Both the position numbers and the translations under genes were made by a program. Source: Chloroflexota bacterium (lineage in GTDB: Bacteria; Chloroflexota; Anaerolineae; Anaerolineales; Villigracilaceae). Taken from it: a stretch of 64,000 nucleotides of DNA. The notes under the pieces were generated by a model. It was not told where the DNA came from. It ran no database searches and was given only the letters and a program-made list of their open reading frames with translations. Position 1 is the stretch's first letter; every line of letters starts with the position of its first letter. The stretch spans positions 310,001 to 374,000 of the forward strand of contig JACPYX010000006.1 of the NCBI GenBank assembly GCA_016195815.1. Direction: 5' to 3'. Shown piece after piece: positions 44,789 through 53,930 of the stretch.

Positions 44789-45298
44789 TCAATTTTTATC
44801 ATCGGGAAGACAATAGTCTATATTGTCTGTTGCGCCAAAGTCGCCAACTAGAATCGCGCGCTTGAACGCGCCGCCGCGTGGAATTTCTTCGGCGCTGATG
44901 TCGAGCGTGAACTGCTGGCCGCGTTTCAAACGAGTGTCGCCGATTTTCAGATCGCGATTGACACTATAGATGGGCGACCAGGGACAGCAATAATAATATG
45001 AGTCGTTGCGGGTCAGCGAACCGCTGGACAGCGCCTCGTCAATTTGCTGTTGGATTTCGCGCGTGCGGCCATGATCGGTATCGTTGCGCCAGGTATTCAC
45101 CAGCGCACGCACGGCCTCGTTGTCGCCTTGAAACTGTTGTTTGGCTGACGGCGCAGTAATGATCCACGGGTCGAGCTGCAAACCGACCGCGCTGCCTTTC
45201 GGTTTGTAGACCTGCGGCCCACCGCATTTTCCGCAATACGGATTGCCGTCTGGAACGAGCTGGTTGCAGTAGGAACAATTGTGCATAGGTGTGGACAT
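44789..45298 (-). CDS. Zinc-ribbon protein of unknown function
   Basis: 169 residues. An N-terminal zinc ribbon (CSYCNQLVPDGNPYCGKCGG) is followed by a domain with YYYCCPWSPIYSV and GDTRLKRGQQF that I cannot assign. GGAGG lies upstream on the minus strand. No functional link to neighbours is evident. Confidence 0.75.
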   Translation of the reverse strand: MSTPMHNCSYCNQLVPDGNPYCGKCGGPQVYKPKGSAVGLQLDPWIITAPSAKQQFQGDNEAVRALVNTWRNDTDHGRTREIQQQIDEALSSGSLTRNDSYYYCCPWSPIYSVNRDLKIGDTRLKRGQQFTLDISAEEIPRGGAFKRAILVGDFGATDNIDYCLPDDKN

Positions 45299-45716
45299 GG
45301 AATTATCTCCTCCGGGGGGCGCGTGCTGAATTTTGGTCTCTGCCGAATAAAAACATCACGCCCAAATCGATTCTGGATCATGCAGACTTCTCGTCCAACT
45401 CCTGCATTTAGGATAAATTAAATCAGAATGATGAAGATTTGTGAAGAGGCAAAAAATCCCCCTTTCCAAACGTGAAGATCGGCGGAAATGATGGCGGGAT
45501 TAATTCGCCTGTGTTGCCATGCGCCAAATGGCGCTGACTTTAAAAGCCATTGTTTGAATATAATCAGCAGATCACGATCTTGGAGTCAGGAAGCCTGCCT
45601 CTGACGTTTTGGGCCGCAGGCCGTCCGCTTCCAAAACCATTTTCATGAAAGACCGATATAATTCTTCCACCAAGAAAAAAAGCATTGCTTTATCTGTTGA
45701 ATAGCGAGGAATCCAA
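45299..45716. other. Intergenic region with degenerate regulon-like promoter
   Basis: No supported gene. A TATAAT at 45559-45564 is preceded by sequence (GCCATGCG...GGCGCT) very like that of site G, but the inverted repeat is poor: only CGCCTGT (45506-45512) remains. A hairpin with GTTTTGG/CCAAAAC lies at 45608-45639. Confidence 0.4.
45580..45598 (+). repeat. Direct repeat, left copy
   Basis: TTGGAGTCAGGAAGCCTGC matches 17 of 19 bases with 46932-46950. The two copies flank the reductase gene. Each may be the remains of a GGAGTCAGG-type hairpin repeat. Confidence 0.5.
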
Positions 45717-46901
45717 ATGAACAAAAAATTCGACGCGATCGTTGTCGGCGGCGGCCCGGCTGGGGGAACGGCCGCTTATTTTCTCGGTCAGGCCGGGATG
45801 CGGGTGCTGGTGCTTGAAAAAGAAACCTTGCCGCGCTATAAGGCCTGCGGCGGCGGCATCTCTGCTCGCGTACTGGAACAGTTTCCCTTTTCGTTTGACT
45901 CTGTAATCGAATCAAAAGTAAATTCCATCTCTTATGTGCTTGGAAAACATAACGTCACATTTCCTCTGCCCAATCAATCCATTTGCATGGTCATGCGCGA
46001 TAAATTCGATACGTATCTCCTGGAACACGCGCAGGCGGAGATCCGCCAGGGTGTCGCGGCGCGCGCTGTGGAGGAAAAAGAAGACGGCGTGATCGTTGAA
46101 ACTGCTGAAGGGGAGCGCATCGAAGGCGATTACCTGATCGCTGCGGACGGCGCTAATTCTCTCACAGCGCGTTCGCTGGGGTTGCGGCCAAAGAAATTGA
46201 TGGCCGGCGCCATCGAGGTCGAGGCCTCGGTTCCGGCGCACGTGTTCACCCGCTTTGCCGATAAGCCGATGTTCATTTTCGGCGAAGTCAAGACTGGCTA
46301 TCTTTGGATCTTTCCAAAGTCCGATCATTTATCCGTCGGCATCGGCGCGCTCAATCCCGGACCGGGCGCTTTGCAATCCACATTGGAGCGTGTCATGGCC
46401 CGCTTCGACATTTCCATCGAAGGCCAGCCGCGTAAAGGGCATCCCCTGCCTGTGTACGATCATCGCGAGCCGATCAACACGCCCCGAGCTTTTTTGGTTG
46501 GCGATGCGGCCGGGCTTGTGGATCCTTTTTCCGGGGAAGGCATCCGCTTCGCGATCAAAAGTGGACGGTTGGCGGCTGAGGCGATTCTCTCCGGTCATCC
46601 GGAGCGATATGCCGTTTCGGTGGATCGCAAAATTGGCCGCAACCACAGGCTGGCAGTCACGATGACAAACATTTTCTATAACCATCCGCGCTCAAGCTTT
46701 CAGTTGGGCGTACGTAACCCTTTTGTAACGCGCGTGCTGGTGGATATGCTTGCCGATCAAGTCGGTTACGGAAAAGTGCTCGCGCACATATTTGGCACGC
46801 TGCCTTTGTTCCTGTTGACGGAAACGGCCGCGGGTCTAAGCGGATTGGTCGGCGGGCGCAAGGCGGCGGAAAAAGTGAGAGAGAGCGTTTATTCGATTTA
46901 G
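45717..46901 (+). CDS. Geranylgeranyl reductase family flavoprotein
   Basis: 394 residues, FAD-binding: VGGGPAGGTAAYFLGQAG (dinucleotide motif), YKACGGGIS, ADGANSLTAR and FLVGDAAGLVDPFSGEG. The family reduces isoprenoid double bonds, for example of geranylgeranyl or menaquinone side chains, or acts on lipids. In a respiring Chloroflexota bacterium menaquinone saturation is a possible role. It is a stand-alone gene flanked by direct repeats. Confidence 0.9.
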   Translation: MNKKFDAIVVGGGPAGGTAAYFLGQAGMRVLVLEKETLPRYKACGGGISARVLEQFPFSFDSVIESKVNSISYVLGKHNVTFPLPNQSICMVMRDKFDTYLLEHAQAEIRQGVAARAVEEKEDGVIVETAEGERIEGDYLIAADGANSLTARSLGLRPKKLMAGAIEVEASVPAHVFTRFADKPMFIFGEVKTGYLWIFPKSDHLSVGIGALNPGPGALQSTLERVMARFDISIEGQPRKGHPLPVYDHREPINTPRAFLVGDAAGLVDPFSGEGIRFAIKSGRLAAEAILSGHPERYAVSVDRKIGRNHRLAVTMTNIFYNHPRSSFQLGVRNPFVTRVLVDMLADQVGYGKVLAHIFGTLPLFLLTETAAGLSGLVGGRKAAEKVRESVYSI

Positions 46902-46931
46902 CGCCTATCCGAATCGCAGATGACAATCAGT

Positions 46932-46950
46932 TTGGAGTCAGGGAGCTTGC
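46932..46950 (+). repeat. Direct repeat, right copy
   Basis: TTGGAGTCAGGGAGCTTGC, the partner of 45580-45598. Confidence 0.5.
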
Positions 46951-46984
46951 TCGCGTTATTTCGATGGAAATCAGATGAAGCGAT

Positions 46985-47884
46985 CTAGCGCGGATCAAAG
47001 GCATCGCGCAAACCATCGCCGATGAAATTGATGGCGATGCTGACGAGAAAGATCATCAGGCCGGGAAAGATGGCCGTCCAGGGGGCAACCGCCATCTGGT
47101 CCTGGGCGAAGCGAAGCATATTGCCCCAGGTGGCCTGCGGCGGCTGAATTCCCAATCCAAGATAACTGAGCGCGGACTCGGTCAGGATGGCGCCCGAAAC
47201 GTCAATTGTGGCGGCGACGATGATTGGGCCAAGCGAATTGGGCAGCAGATGACCAAAGACCATGCGTGAGGAACTGCTTCCCAAAGCACGGGCGGCCATA
47301 ATAAAATCGCGCTCCTTGATGGAGATGAAGCCGGCGCGCACCAGGCGCGCCACGCGCATCCATGAGAGCAGGCCAATCACGAGAATCACGATGACTATGT
47401 TCGAACCGAGGAAAGATGCCAGCATGATTAACAGGAAGAGGGTCGGGAAGGAAATGATGATGTCAATGATCCGCATAATGGCCGTATCGACGCGCCCGCC
47501 AAAGTAACCGCTGATGGAACCAATCAGCGTCCCAACGCTGACGCTTACTGCCATGGCAGAAAGGCCGATGAGAAGGGAAATCCGCCCGCCGAACAATACG
47601 CGGGAAAAGACGTCGCGGCCCAGTTCGTCTGTGCCCATGAAGTGAGCCAAGTCGGGCGCGGCAAGACGATGTTTGAGATCCTGTTTGTTGGGCAGGTTGG
47701 GGGTAAAGACCGGAGCAAAGATGACCATGGCGAAAATCAGGCTTGCCAAAACAACTCCCGCCATTGCCAGACGATGACGCCGAAAGCGCCGCCAGACGCG
47801 CCGCGCCGGGCTGTTTTCAGGCACAAATGAGGCCGCTTCCAAAGAAGAAGACAGGGTGGAATAAGAAAGAGTTCCGCGTTTCAT
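46985..47884 (-). CDS. ABC transporter permease, DppC/OppC type
   Basis: 299 residues: N-terminal OppC-type helix (HRLAMAGVVLASLIFAMVIF), core permease with the EAA-like loop RALGSSSSRMVFGHLLPNS and six helices. It works with the DppB-type permease whose gene ends 3 bases upstream on this strand. ATPase genes are not in the window. Confidence 0.93.
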   Translation of the reverse strand: MKRGTLSYSTLSSSLEAASFVPENSPARRVWRRFRRHRLAMAGVVLASLIFAMVIFAPVFTPNLPNKQDLKHRLAAPDLAHFMGTDELGRDVFSRVLFGGRISLLIGLSAMAVSVSVGTLIGSISGYFGGRVDTAIMRIIDIIISFPTLFLLIMLASFLGSNIVIVILVIGLLSWMRVARLVRAGFISIKERDFIMAARALGSSSSRMVFGHLLPNSLGPIIVAATIDVSGAILTESALSYLGLGIQPPQATWGNMLRFAQDQMAVAPWTAIFPGLMIFLVSIAINFIGDGLRDAFDPR

Positions 47885-47887
47885 AAA

Positions 47888-48853
47888 TCAGGCTTTTCCT
47901 GCGGTCAGCCGCACGCGTGGGTCTGCAAAAGCATATAGCACGTCGGCGATCAGGTTGCATGCGATAACCAGGAGCGCGGTTGTGATGATGATGCCCATCA
48001 GGACCGGGTAATCGAAGCGCGTGGCTGAATTCCAAAATAGCCGTCCCATGCCGGGCCAGGCGAAGACGGTTTCGATCAACAGGGCCCCTGAAAACAGGGC
48101 GGGTAGATCGAGAGCGACCACAGTAATCAGCGGTATCAGGGCATTGCGCAGGGCGTGAATATAGATCACATTACGCTCGTTTTGCCCCTTAGCGCGTGCG
48201 GTGGTGATGTAATCCTGGCGGATGACTTCGAGCATGGAGGCGCGCACATAGCGGCTGTATTGTGCCGCGGAGTGAAACGCCATCAGCGAAGCGGGGAGGA
48301 TCAGATAGCGCAAACGGTCTATGAAAGAGAACTCGGCATTGATCGTGCGCATTCCTCCGGCTGGCAGCCATCTCAGCCATACGGCAAAGACGATGATGGC
48401 AACTAGTCCCAGCCAGAAGATAGGCACTGAAAATCCGAGGAAGGAAAACAGGGTGGCGGTGTGATCAAAAAAGGAATATCGTTTTACTGCTGACAATACG
48501 CCGATGGGGATGGCAATCAGCATGGTAAGAATAAAAGCGGTGCCCATTAGATAGAATGTATTCCCAATTCGCTCGCTGATCATTTGTGTAACAGGCAGGC
48601 CGGATGCCAGTGATCGTCCCCAGTTGCCGGTGGCTAAATTCCGCAGCCAGATGGCGTATTGGGTGACCATAGGTTTATCCAGGCCGAGTTGTTTTTCCAG
48701 GCGGGCCAAGTCCGCGGCGCGAACGTTTGGATTGTTGCGATAAATTGCCAGCGGGCCGCCCGGCACGCTCTGCATGATGGCGAAGCTGACGAAACTGATT
48801 GCCAGAAGCATGGGAATAGCCAGCAAGATTCTTCTTAAGAGAAAAGACCACAT
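47888..48853 (-). CDS. ABC transporter permease, DppB/OppB type
   Basis: 321 residues with six helices. LLRRILLAIPMLLAISFVSF, the long ectodomain and RAKGQNERNVIYIHALRNAL (EAA loop) fit the DppB family. It is the second gene of the minus-strand transporter operon, behind the binding protein and a hairpin. Confidence 0.93.
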   Translation of the reverse strand: MWSFLLRRILLAIPMLLAISFVSFAIMQSVPGGPLAIYRNNPNVRAADLARLEKQLGLDKPMVTQYAIWLRNLATGNWGRSLASGLPVTQMISERIGNTFYLMGTAFILTMLIAIPIGVLSAVKRYSFFDHTATLFSFLGFSVPIFWLGLVAIIVFAVWLRWLPAGGMRTINAEFSFIDRLRYLILPASLMAFHSAAQYSRYVRASMLEVIRQDYITTARAKGQNERNVIYIHALRNALIPLITVVALDLPALFSGALLIETVFAWPGMGRLFWNSATRFDYPVLMGIIITTALLVIACNLIADVLYAFADPRVRLTAGKA

Positions 48854-48897
48854 AACGACTCCTCACGGATGATTGGCAACATCGTGAAAACCCAGTG

Positions 48898-48929
48898 AGG
48901 CGGGCAGACAATATTTTGCCTGCCCGCCT
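48898..48929 (-). terminator. Intercistronic hairpin
   Basis: AGGCGGGCAG pairs with CTGCCCGCCT around a 12-base loop, between the binding-protein gene and the permease genes. Such hairpins commonly lower expression of permeases relative to the binding protein; no U-run follows on the minus strand. Confidence 0.6.
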
Positions 48930-48966
48930 TCTTAATCAAGTAGGGCCAAAGTCTTAATCCGGCCTG

Positions 48967-50694
48967 TTACTTATGTGCCCACTTGGCCGCGTCCCAGGTG
49001 AAGTCGCGCCAGGGGTTGGGCGTCCAGCCGGACACATCATTGGTAAAAGCGTTGATGATGAGCCGGTTATAGAGCGGGATGTAAGCGTAGGTATCGTTGA
49101 CCAGCCGGGCCACCTCACTGTAGGCCTGCTTGCGGGCCGCGATATCCAAGGTCGAACGACCGGCCTTAATTGCCGCGTCGATCTTGGGATCGTTGATGCG
49201 GAAGTAGTTCCAGCCGCCGCCCGCCTCGGTGGGGATGGACGCGGACTCGAAGAGGATTGAGACGAAGTCGTTCGGGTCAATATCCGGTCCCCAGGTGTCC
49301 ATGCTGATGTCGAAGTTGCCGCGCTGGAGCGGGCCGCTGGAGGCCCAGTTGCCGAAGAGCGTGGAAGAGGGCACGTTGTTGATCTTCAACTCAATGCCTA
49401 CCGCCTTTAGTTGTTCCTGAATGACTTGTTCGGCCAGTTCGCGCAATTTGTTGCCGGAAGTGGATGTGATCTCCAGGCTCAGGCGCTGGCCGCCTTTCAT
49501 ACGAATCCCATCGGAGCCTGGCTTCCAGCCCGCCTCATCCAGCAGGGACTTGGCCTTTTCTGGATCATAGGGCGCAATGGAGATGGTCGGATCAGAAGCC
49601 CAACCCAGGCCAATGGCTGAGGTTGCAATGGTGGACTTTCCATACATTAGATCGTTCACCAGCACGCTTCGGTCAATCGCCAAACTGAGGGCCTGCCGCA
49701 CCTTGATGTCGCCGAGGATGGCATGGGGCTTGGTGGGGTCGGCGGGGTTGCCGCGCTGGGCCAGGTTAAGGCCGAGGTATTCTACATTGGATGATGGCGT
49801 GGTCCACAGGGTCGCATCGGCGTTGCCTTCGAAATCCGGGATGGAAGCCTCAATCAAATCCCAAACAGCCTCAACTTCACCCGACTTAAGTAGAAGCACA
49901 CTTTCCTCACGGCTGGGGGTGATGCGGAAGACCAGCCCGCTCACGAGCGGCGCCGGGTTGGCATTGGGATTGTAGTCCAGCACAATGCTTTCACCCGAGG
50001 TCCATTCCTTGACAAAGAACGGGCCGGTACCGAAGGGCTTGCGATTGAAGTCAGCGCCGGTCATGGCCGTGCCGCCACCAAAGCCGTGCGCGGGCAACAC
50101 ATAGCGCCACAGTGTGAGGGCTGGCGCGTACAGTTTCTTGAACTTGACCACGGCAGTCAAATCGTTGGGCGTCTCGACGGTATCAATATCTTCCCATCCG
50201 GCGCGGCTGACAACGGCATTGCTGTTGTCCATCAGCGCCTGCCAGGTGAACTTTACATCGGCAGAGGTGAAGGGCTTGCCATCAGCCCACTTTACGCCCT
50301 CGCGCAGTTTATAGGTAATGGTCAGGCCGTCTGCCGAAAGCCCGCCATTGGCGATGGATGGCACTTCGGTGGCCAGTACCGGAATGAACTCGCCATCTGG
50401 CCCGACGGTCAGCAGGCCATCATACACGGCGGTTGATAAAACGTTGACGACTGTCTGCACAGATAGGTATGGGTTGATCGACTCCGGCTCCTGATACATT
50501 GCAATCACGATTGGCGCGCCCATTTGCATTGACATTGCGGTTGGAGCCTCGGTAGCTGCGGGAGGAGGCTGAGTGGCCGCTGGCGGTTGGGTAGCTGCCG
50601 GCGGCTGGGCGGCTTGAGCGCCGCATGCAGCCAGGATCAGGCCGGCGGCGAGTGTAAGGCTTAGAACAAGCCAGATGGAACGGGTGTGTTTCAT
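48967..50694 (-). CDS. ABC transporter substrate-binding lipoprotein (SBP_bac_5)
   Basis: 575 residues: lipoprotein signal (LSLTLAAGLILAACGAQ), a Pro/Ala/Thr linker, then the family 5 binding fold (SINPYLSVQTVVNVLSTAVYD, PFTSADVKFTWQ, the mid-protein HAILGDIKVRQALSLAIDR). Substrates are typically peptides, but nickel or sugars occur. It is first in a three-gene operon. AAGGAG upstream. Confidence 0.93.
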   Translation of the reverse strand: MKHTRSIWLVLSLTLAAGLILAACGAQAAQPPAATQPPAATQPPPAATEAPTAMSMQMGAPIVIAMYQEPESINPYLSVQTVVNVLSTAVYDGLLTVGPDGEFIPVLATEVPSIANGGLSADGLTITYKLREGVKWADGKPFTSADVKFTWQALMDNSNAVVSRAGWEDIDTVETPNDLTAVVKFKKLYAPALTLWRYVLPAHGFGGGTAMTGADFNRKPFGTGPFFVKEWTSGESIVLDYNPNANPAPLVSGLVFRITPSREESVLLLKSGEVEAVWDLIEASIPDFEGNADATLWTTPSSNVEYLGLNLAQRGNPADPTKPHAILGDIKVRQALSLAIDRSVLVNDLMYGKSTIATSAIGLGWASDPTISIAPYDPEKAKSLLDEAGWKPGSDGIRMKGGQRLSLEITSTSGNKLRELAEQVIQEQLKAVGIELKINNVPSSTLFGNWASSGPLQRGNFDISMDTWGPDIDPNDFVSILFESASIPTEAGGGWNYFRINDPKIDAAIKAGRSTLDIAARKQAYSEVARLVNDTYAYIPLYNRLIINAFTNDVSGWTPNPWRDFTWDAAKWAHK

Positions 50695-51163
50695 AATATG
50701 TATTCTCCTTGGCGAAGGGTGGAATTACTAAAACACTAAAAGAATTGCTCTTTTGTTTGGTGGGCGGCCACAACCTCCTTTCCAGAGTCATGCGTAGAAG
50801 TTCGGCCTCCGAGGGAATCAAAAAGACGTCTCTAGCTAAACGCCTTGGCCGCAAGGCATGACTTTGCTAAATATGTATATTTAGACCCATTAAATCAGAT
50901 TTGAAGGGAATTGACACGCGCTAAATGGCCTATTTGCCAACCGATTTTGTTCAGCCCGGGCTTGGCAGTGAAAAGGTTTTTTCGGCGCAATCACAGCCTT
51001 TGCGCGTGAACGAGGTAAACATTCAAGACGCTTGCATCAACTTAACAAAGTCATCAGCCAAACAGCGTATTCCCAGACAGGCCAAACGCCTCTCACACCT
51101 CGACGTGGAAGTGGCTTAGAGTTATCATAAAATCGAAACAATCGAGAGGAGCAACTAATTCGT
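50695..51163. other. Divergent intergenic region with dyads
   Basis: No gene is supported; the frame 50925-51119 lacks a ribosome binding site. Two dyads stand out: GCCTTG-GCCG-CAAGGC (50842-50857), and CTAAATA-TGTA-TATTTAG (50867-50884), a perfect 7-4-7 inverted repeat that may be the operator for the transporter operon. Confidence 0.45.
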
Positions 51164-51463
51164 ATGGAACAAAATACCGATATAACTCAGCGTTCACGGC
51201 GCATCCCACGCATCGTCTGGTTTCTGGCGATTGGCCTGGTCATTGCCCTGATTGCCATCTTCGTTTTTAATGTGGCAGTCAATATTGTTGCGTATTATGG
51301 ATTCATTGTAGTTATGGTTGGAAGCCACTTTTTCATGCACGGCTCACATGGCGGACACGGCAATCATGCCGAACAACAGCCCGGCGCGGCATCAAACCTT
51401 GCCGAAGCGGATAAGGACAAGAACAAGAACGAACATGCCGGACATTCCGGCGGCTGCCACTAA
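51164..51463 (+). CDS. DUF2933-like small membrane protein with His-rich tail
   Basis: 99 residues: two helices (VWFLAIGLVIALIAIFVFNV and VAYYGFIVVMVGSHFFMHG) then HGGHGNHAEQQ and a Lys/Asp tail ending HAGHSGGCH. The His content suggests metal binding. The third and longest copy of this type in the window. GAGAGGAG upstream. Confidence 0.78.
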   Translation: MEQNTDITQRSRRIPRIVWFLAIGLVIALIAIFVFNVAVNIVAYYGFIVVMVGSHFFMHGSHGGHGNHAEQQPGAASNLAEADKDKNKNEHAGHSGGCH

Positions 51464-51521
51464 AAGAAAGGCTTTTGTATACCCATGCTTCTTGGCCTGC
51501 AAAGGAAGAAAGGAAAATACC

Positions 51522-51971
51522 ATGAATGAACGGTTTCAATTTGATCCTGTTGCCAACTTGAGTGCCTGGCGCGAAGCCATGCGCCAGTTCCTCGATGAAG
51601 GTTGGGTTGGCCCGCGCGATCTTCTGCCCTCCGCGCTGGCCTCGATGTTTGTCCCGCTGGATGTCCTGGATACCGGCGACGATATCCTCGTCCGCGCGGC
51701 CATGCCCGGCGTTAAGCCCGAGAATCTCAAGATCACGCTGAATGGGAATACGCTCACCCTCAAAGGCGAGGTCGAGGCCGATGCCGAACTGGAGGGCGCG
51801 GCCTACCTGCGCCGCGAGCGGCATGCTTCAGCATACACCCGCTCAATTACTTTGCCTGTGGCGGTGGATGCCAATAAAGCGCAAGCTATTTTCCGAGATG
51901 GCGTACTCTCTCTGACTCTGCCCAAAAACGAGAAGGCCCGGCCCAAGACCATCAAGGTAACCACAAGCTGA
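51522..51971 (+). CDS. Small heat shock protein (Hsp20/alpha-crystallin)
   Basis: 149 residues with the alpha-crystallin domain: LDTGDDILVRAAMPGVKPENLKI, GEVEADAEL, the YLRRERHASAYTRSITLP block and FRDGVLSLTLPK. It holds unfolding proteins under stress. The frame extends upstream, but AAAGGAAAAT and the family N-terminus set the start at 51522. Confidence 0.93.
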   Translation: MNERFQFDPVANLSAWREAMRQFLDEGWVGPRDLLPSALASMFVPLDVLDTGDDILVRAAMPGVKPENLKITLNGNTLTLKGEVEADAELEGAAYLRRERHASAYTRSITLPVAVDANKAQAIFRDGVLSLTLPKNEKARPKTIKVTTS

Positions 51972-51974
51972 TTC

Positions 51975-53666
51975 ATGGCTGGAATCCTGTTTACGTCCAG
52001 GCGGACGCGCAGTCAGATCTTGCGGCGCTCGCGCGAAATCGCCTCGGCGTTGACGCGCCATGGCCTTGGCTGGCTGATGGTGCGCGTCGGCTTGGGCGGT
52101 TTTGTCCCATTTGAACGCGGCTGGTTTGGTCATGAGGCGCGCGAGACCCCTTACACTCGGGCTGAACATTTGCGCATGGCTCTCTCGGAACTGGGCGGGG
52201 CGTTCATCAAACTTGGGCAGGCGCTCAGCACGCGGCCTGACTTCATCCCTCCTGAATATGTGGTGGAACTCAGCAAACTTCAGGACTCTGCCTCACCCGT
52301 GCCTTTCGATGATATTTGCCAGGTGTTCTGCGATGAACTTGGGCAATCGCCTGAAAAAATCTTCGACGAATTCGACCCACAGCCGCTGGCTTCCGCCTCG
52401 ATTGGACAGGTTCACACAGGTAAACTGAAAAACGGACAACCTGTCATTGTCAAAATTCAGCGTCCCGATGTTGCCGGACAGATCGAAGAAGATCTCGAAA
52501 TCCTTTCCGGCATGGCTGAATGGGCCGAGGCTCACACCGCTTTCGGGCGCAATTACAACCTGCCCGCGCTGGTGGATGAATTTGCTTTCACCCTCCGCAA
52601 CGAATTGGACTACCAGCGCGAAGGCCAGAATGCGGACCGCTTCCGCCGCAACTTTGCCGGCGACCCCAGCATTTCCATTCCGCGCGTTTACTGGGAATTT
52701 ACAACCGATCGCGTTCTGACCCTGCAACGCGTCGGCGGAATCAAAGTCGCGGATATGTCCGCGCTGGATGCGGCGGGGATTGATCGTCACATCGTCGCCG
52801 AAAATTCCGTGCGGATCATGTTGCGCGAAGTGTTCGAGTTCGGCTTCTTTCACGCCGATCCGCATCCCGGCAACTTCTTCGTCCAGCCGGATGGTTCGAT
52901 TGCCATGATTGACTTTGGCATGGTAGGCCGCCTGGATGTAAACATGATGGAGTCGCTCCTGCGGATCGGAATGGCGGTGGGCCGCCAGGATGCGGAGCGT
53001 ATTACCGATGAATTTTTCGCGATTGGCATGGCTAATGCGAACGTCAAACGCAAAGCGCTCCAACGCGATCTCGACCACTTCATCAGCCGCTATGCCGGGC
53101 GTTCGATCAAGGACCTGGCCGCCACAAAAACCGTGGATGAAGTCATGGCGATTGCACTACGTCATCACCTGCAAATGCCCGCCGAACTGGTAATGCTCTT
53201 CCGCGTGGTGGGTATCAGCGAAGGACTCGGCGCGCAACTCGATCCAAACTTTAAGCTGTTCGAGTTTGCGACTCCATATATGCAGGAATTCTGGCTTAAG
53301 CATCGTTCTCCCAAAGCCATTGCCCTGCGCGTAGGACAGACTGCTTTAGACGCGGCCGAACTCGGCCTGACTTTGCCTCAGCATATTTCACGTTTGATCG
53401 GACAGGTCGAGCGCGGCGAGTTGGAACTGAACGTTAATCACGAGGGACTGCGGGATTTCGCGCATCGGCTTCAGCAGATGGTCAACCGGCTGGCTCTCGC
53501 GCTCCTGCTGGCGGCGACGATTGTGGCGCTGGGTTTCATGATGATTGTTTACCATCCGCCTTTCTGGGACATCTATGGCGGCTGGCTGTTTGGCCTCGGC
53601 TTCCTGCTTGCGCTGGGGCTTGGCGCGTGGATGATGTGGATGATCTGGCGCTCCGGGCGAGGCTAA
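51975..53666 (+). CDS. ABC1/UbiB-family atypical kinase
   Basis: 563 residues: KxGQ motif GGAFIKLGQALSTRPDFIP, ATP-binding SASIGQVHTGKL, NELDYQREGQNADRF, FHADPHPGNFF and MIDFGMVGR, then two C-terminal helices. UbiB-like proteins support quinone synthesis or lipid trafficking; in this menaquinone-type organism the exact role is unknown. It begins 3 bases after the Hsp20 stop. Confidence 0.94.
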   Translation: MAGILFTSRRTRSQILRRSREIASALTRHGLGWLMVRVGLGGFVPFERGWFGHEARETPYTRAEHLRMALSELGGAFIKLGQALSTRPDFIPPEYVVELSKLQDSASPVPFDDICQVFCDELGQSPEKIFDEFDPQPLASASIGQVHTGKLKNGQPVIVKIQRPDVAGQIEEDLEILSGMAEWAEAHTAFGRNYNLPALVDEFAFTLRNELDYQREGQNADRFRRNFAGDPSISIPRVYWEFTTDRVLTLQRVGGIKVADMSALDAAGIDRHIVAENSVRIMLREVFEFGFFHADPHPGNFFVQPDGSIAMIDFGMVGRLDVNMMESLLRIGMAVGRQDAERITDEFFAIGMANANVKRKALQRDLDHFISRYAGRSIKDLAATKTVDEVMAIALRHHLQMPAELVMLFRVVGISEGLGAQLDPNFKLFEFATPYMQEFWLKHRSPKAIALRVGQTALDAAELGLTLPQHISRLIGQVERGELELNVNHEGLRDFAHRLQQMVNRLALALLLAATIVALGFMMIVYHPPFWDIYGGWLFGLGFLLALGLGAWMMWMIWRSGRG

Positions 53667-53694
53667 CCTTTCGCATTCATCGGGAGCATCTCAC

Positions 53695-53898
53695 ATGATA
53701 TTCAAAGATCCTGTCTGTGGCAAATATATTCAACGCGGCAAAGCCCATGTCGTCATCGAGTATGAGGGTGTGAATTACTTCCTTTGCTGTCCGCGCTGTC
53801 AAACGGAATTCGAACATAATCTGAAACTATATGCCAGGCCCGAACTGGGCGAGAAAACCAGGAAATTAACTCAAGTGCCTCATCATCATTATAATTAG
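53695..53898 (+). CDS. YHS-domain small protein
   Basis: 67 residues: FKDPVCGKYI and YFLCCPRCQTEFEHNLKLY, with an extra Cys beside the usual pair, and a tail ending PHHHYN. It is less similar to the other YHS copies. CGGGAGCA upstream may be the ribosome binding site. Confidence 0.85.
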   Translation: MIFKDPVCGKYIQRGKAHVVIEYEGVNYFLCCPRCQTEFEHNLKLYARPELGEKTRKLTQVPHHHYN

Positions 53899-53930
53899 GT
53901 AATATCATTATTAATAGTTTGGAGGTTTAA

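Noticed and set aside
50925-51119. 64-codon ORF
   Set aside because: No ribosome binding site and no family-like features.
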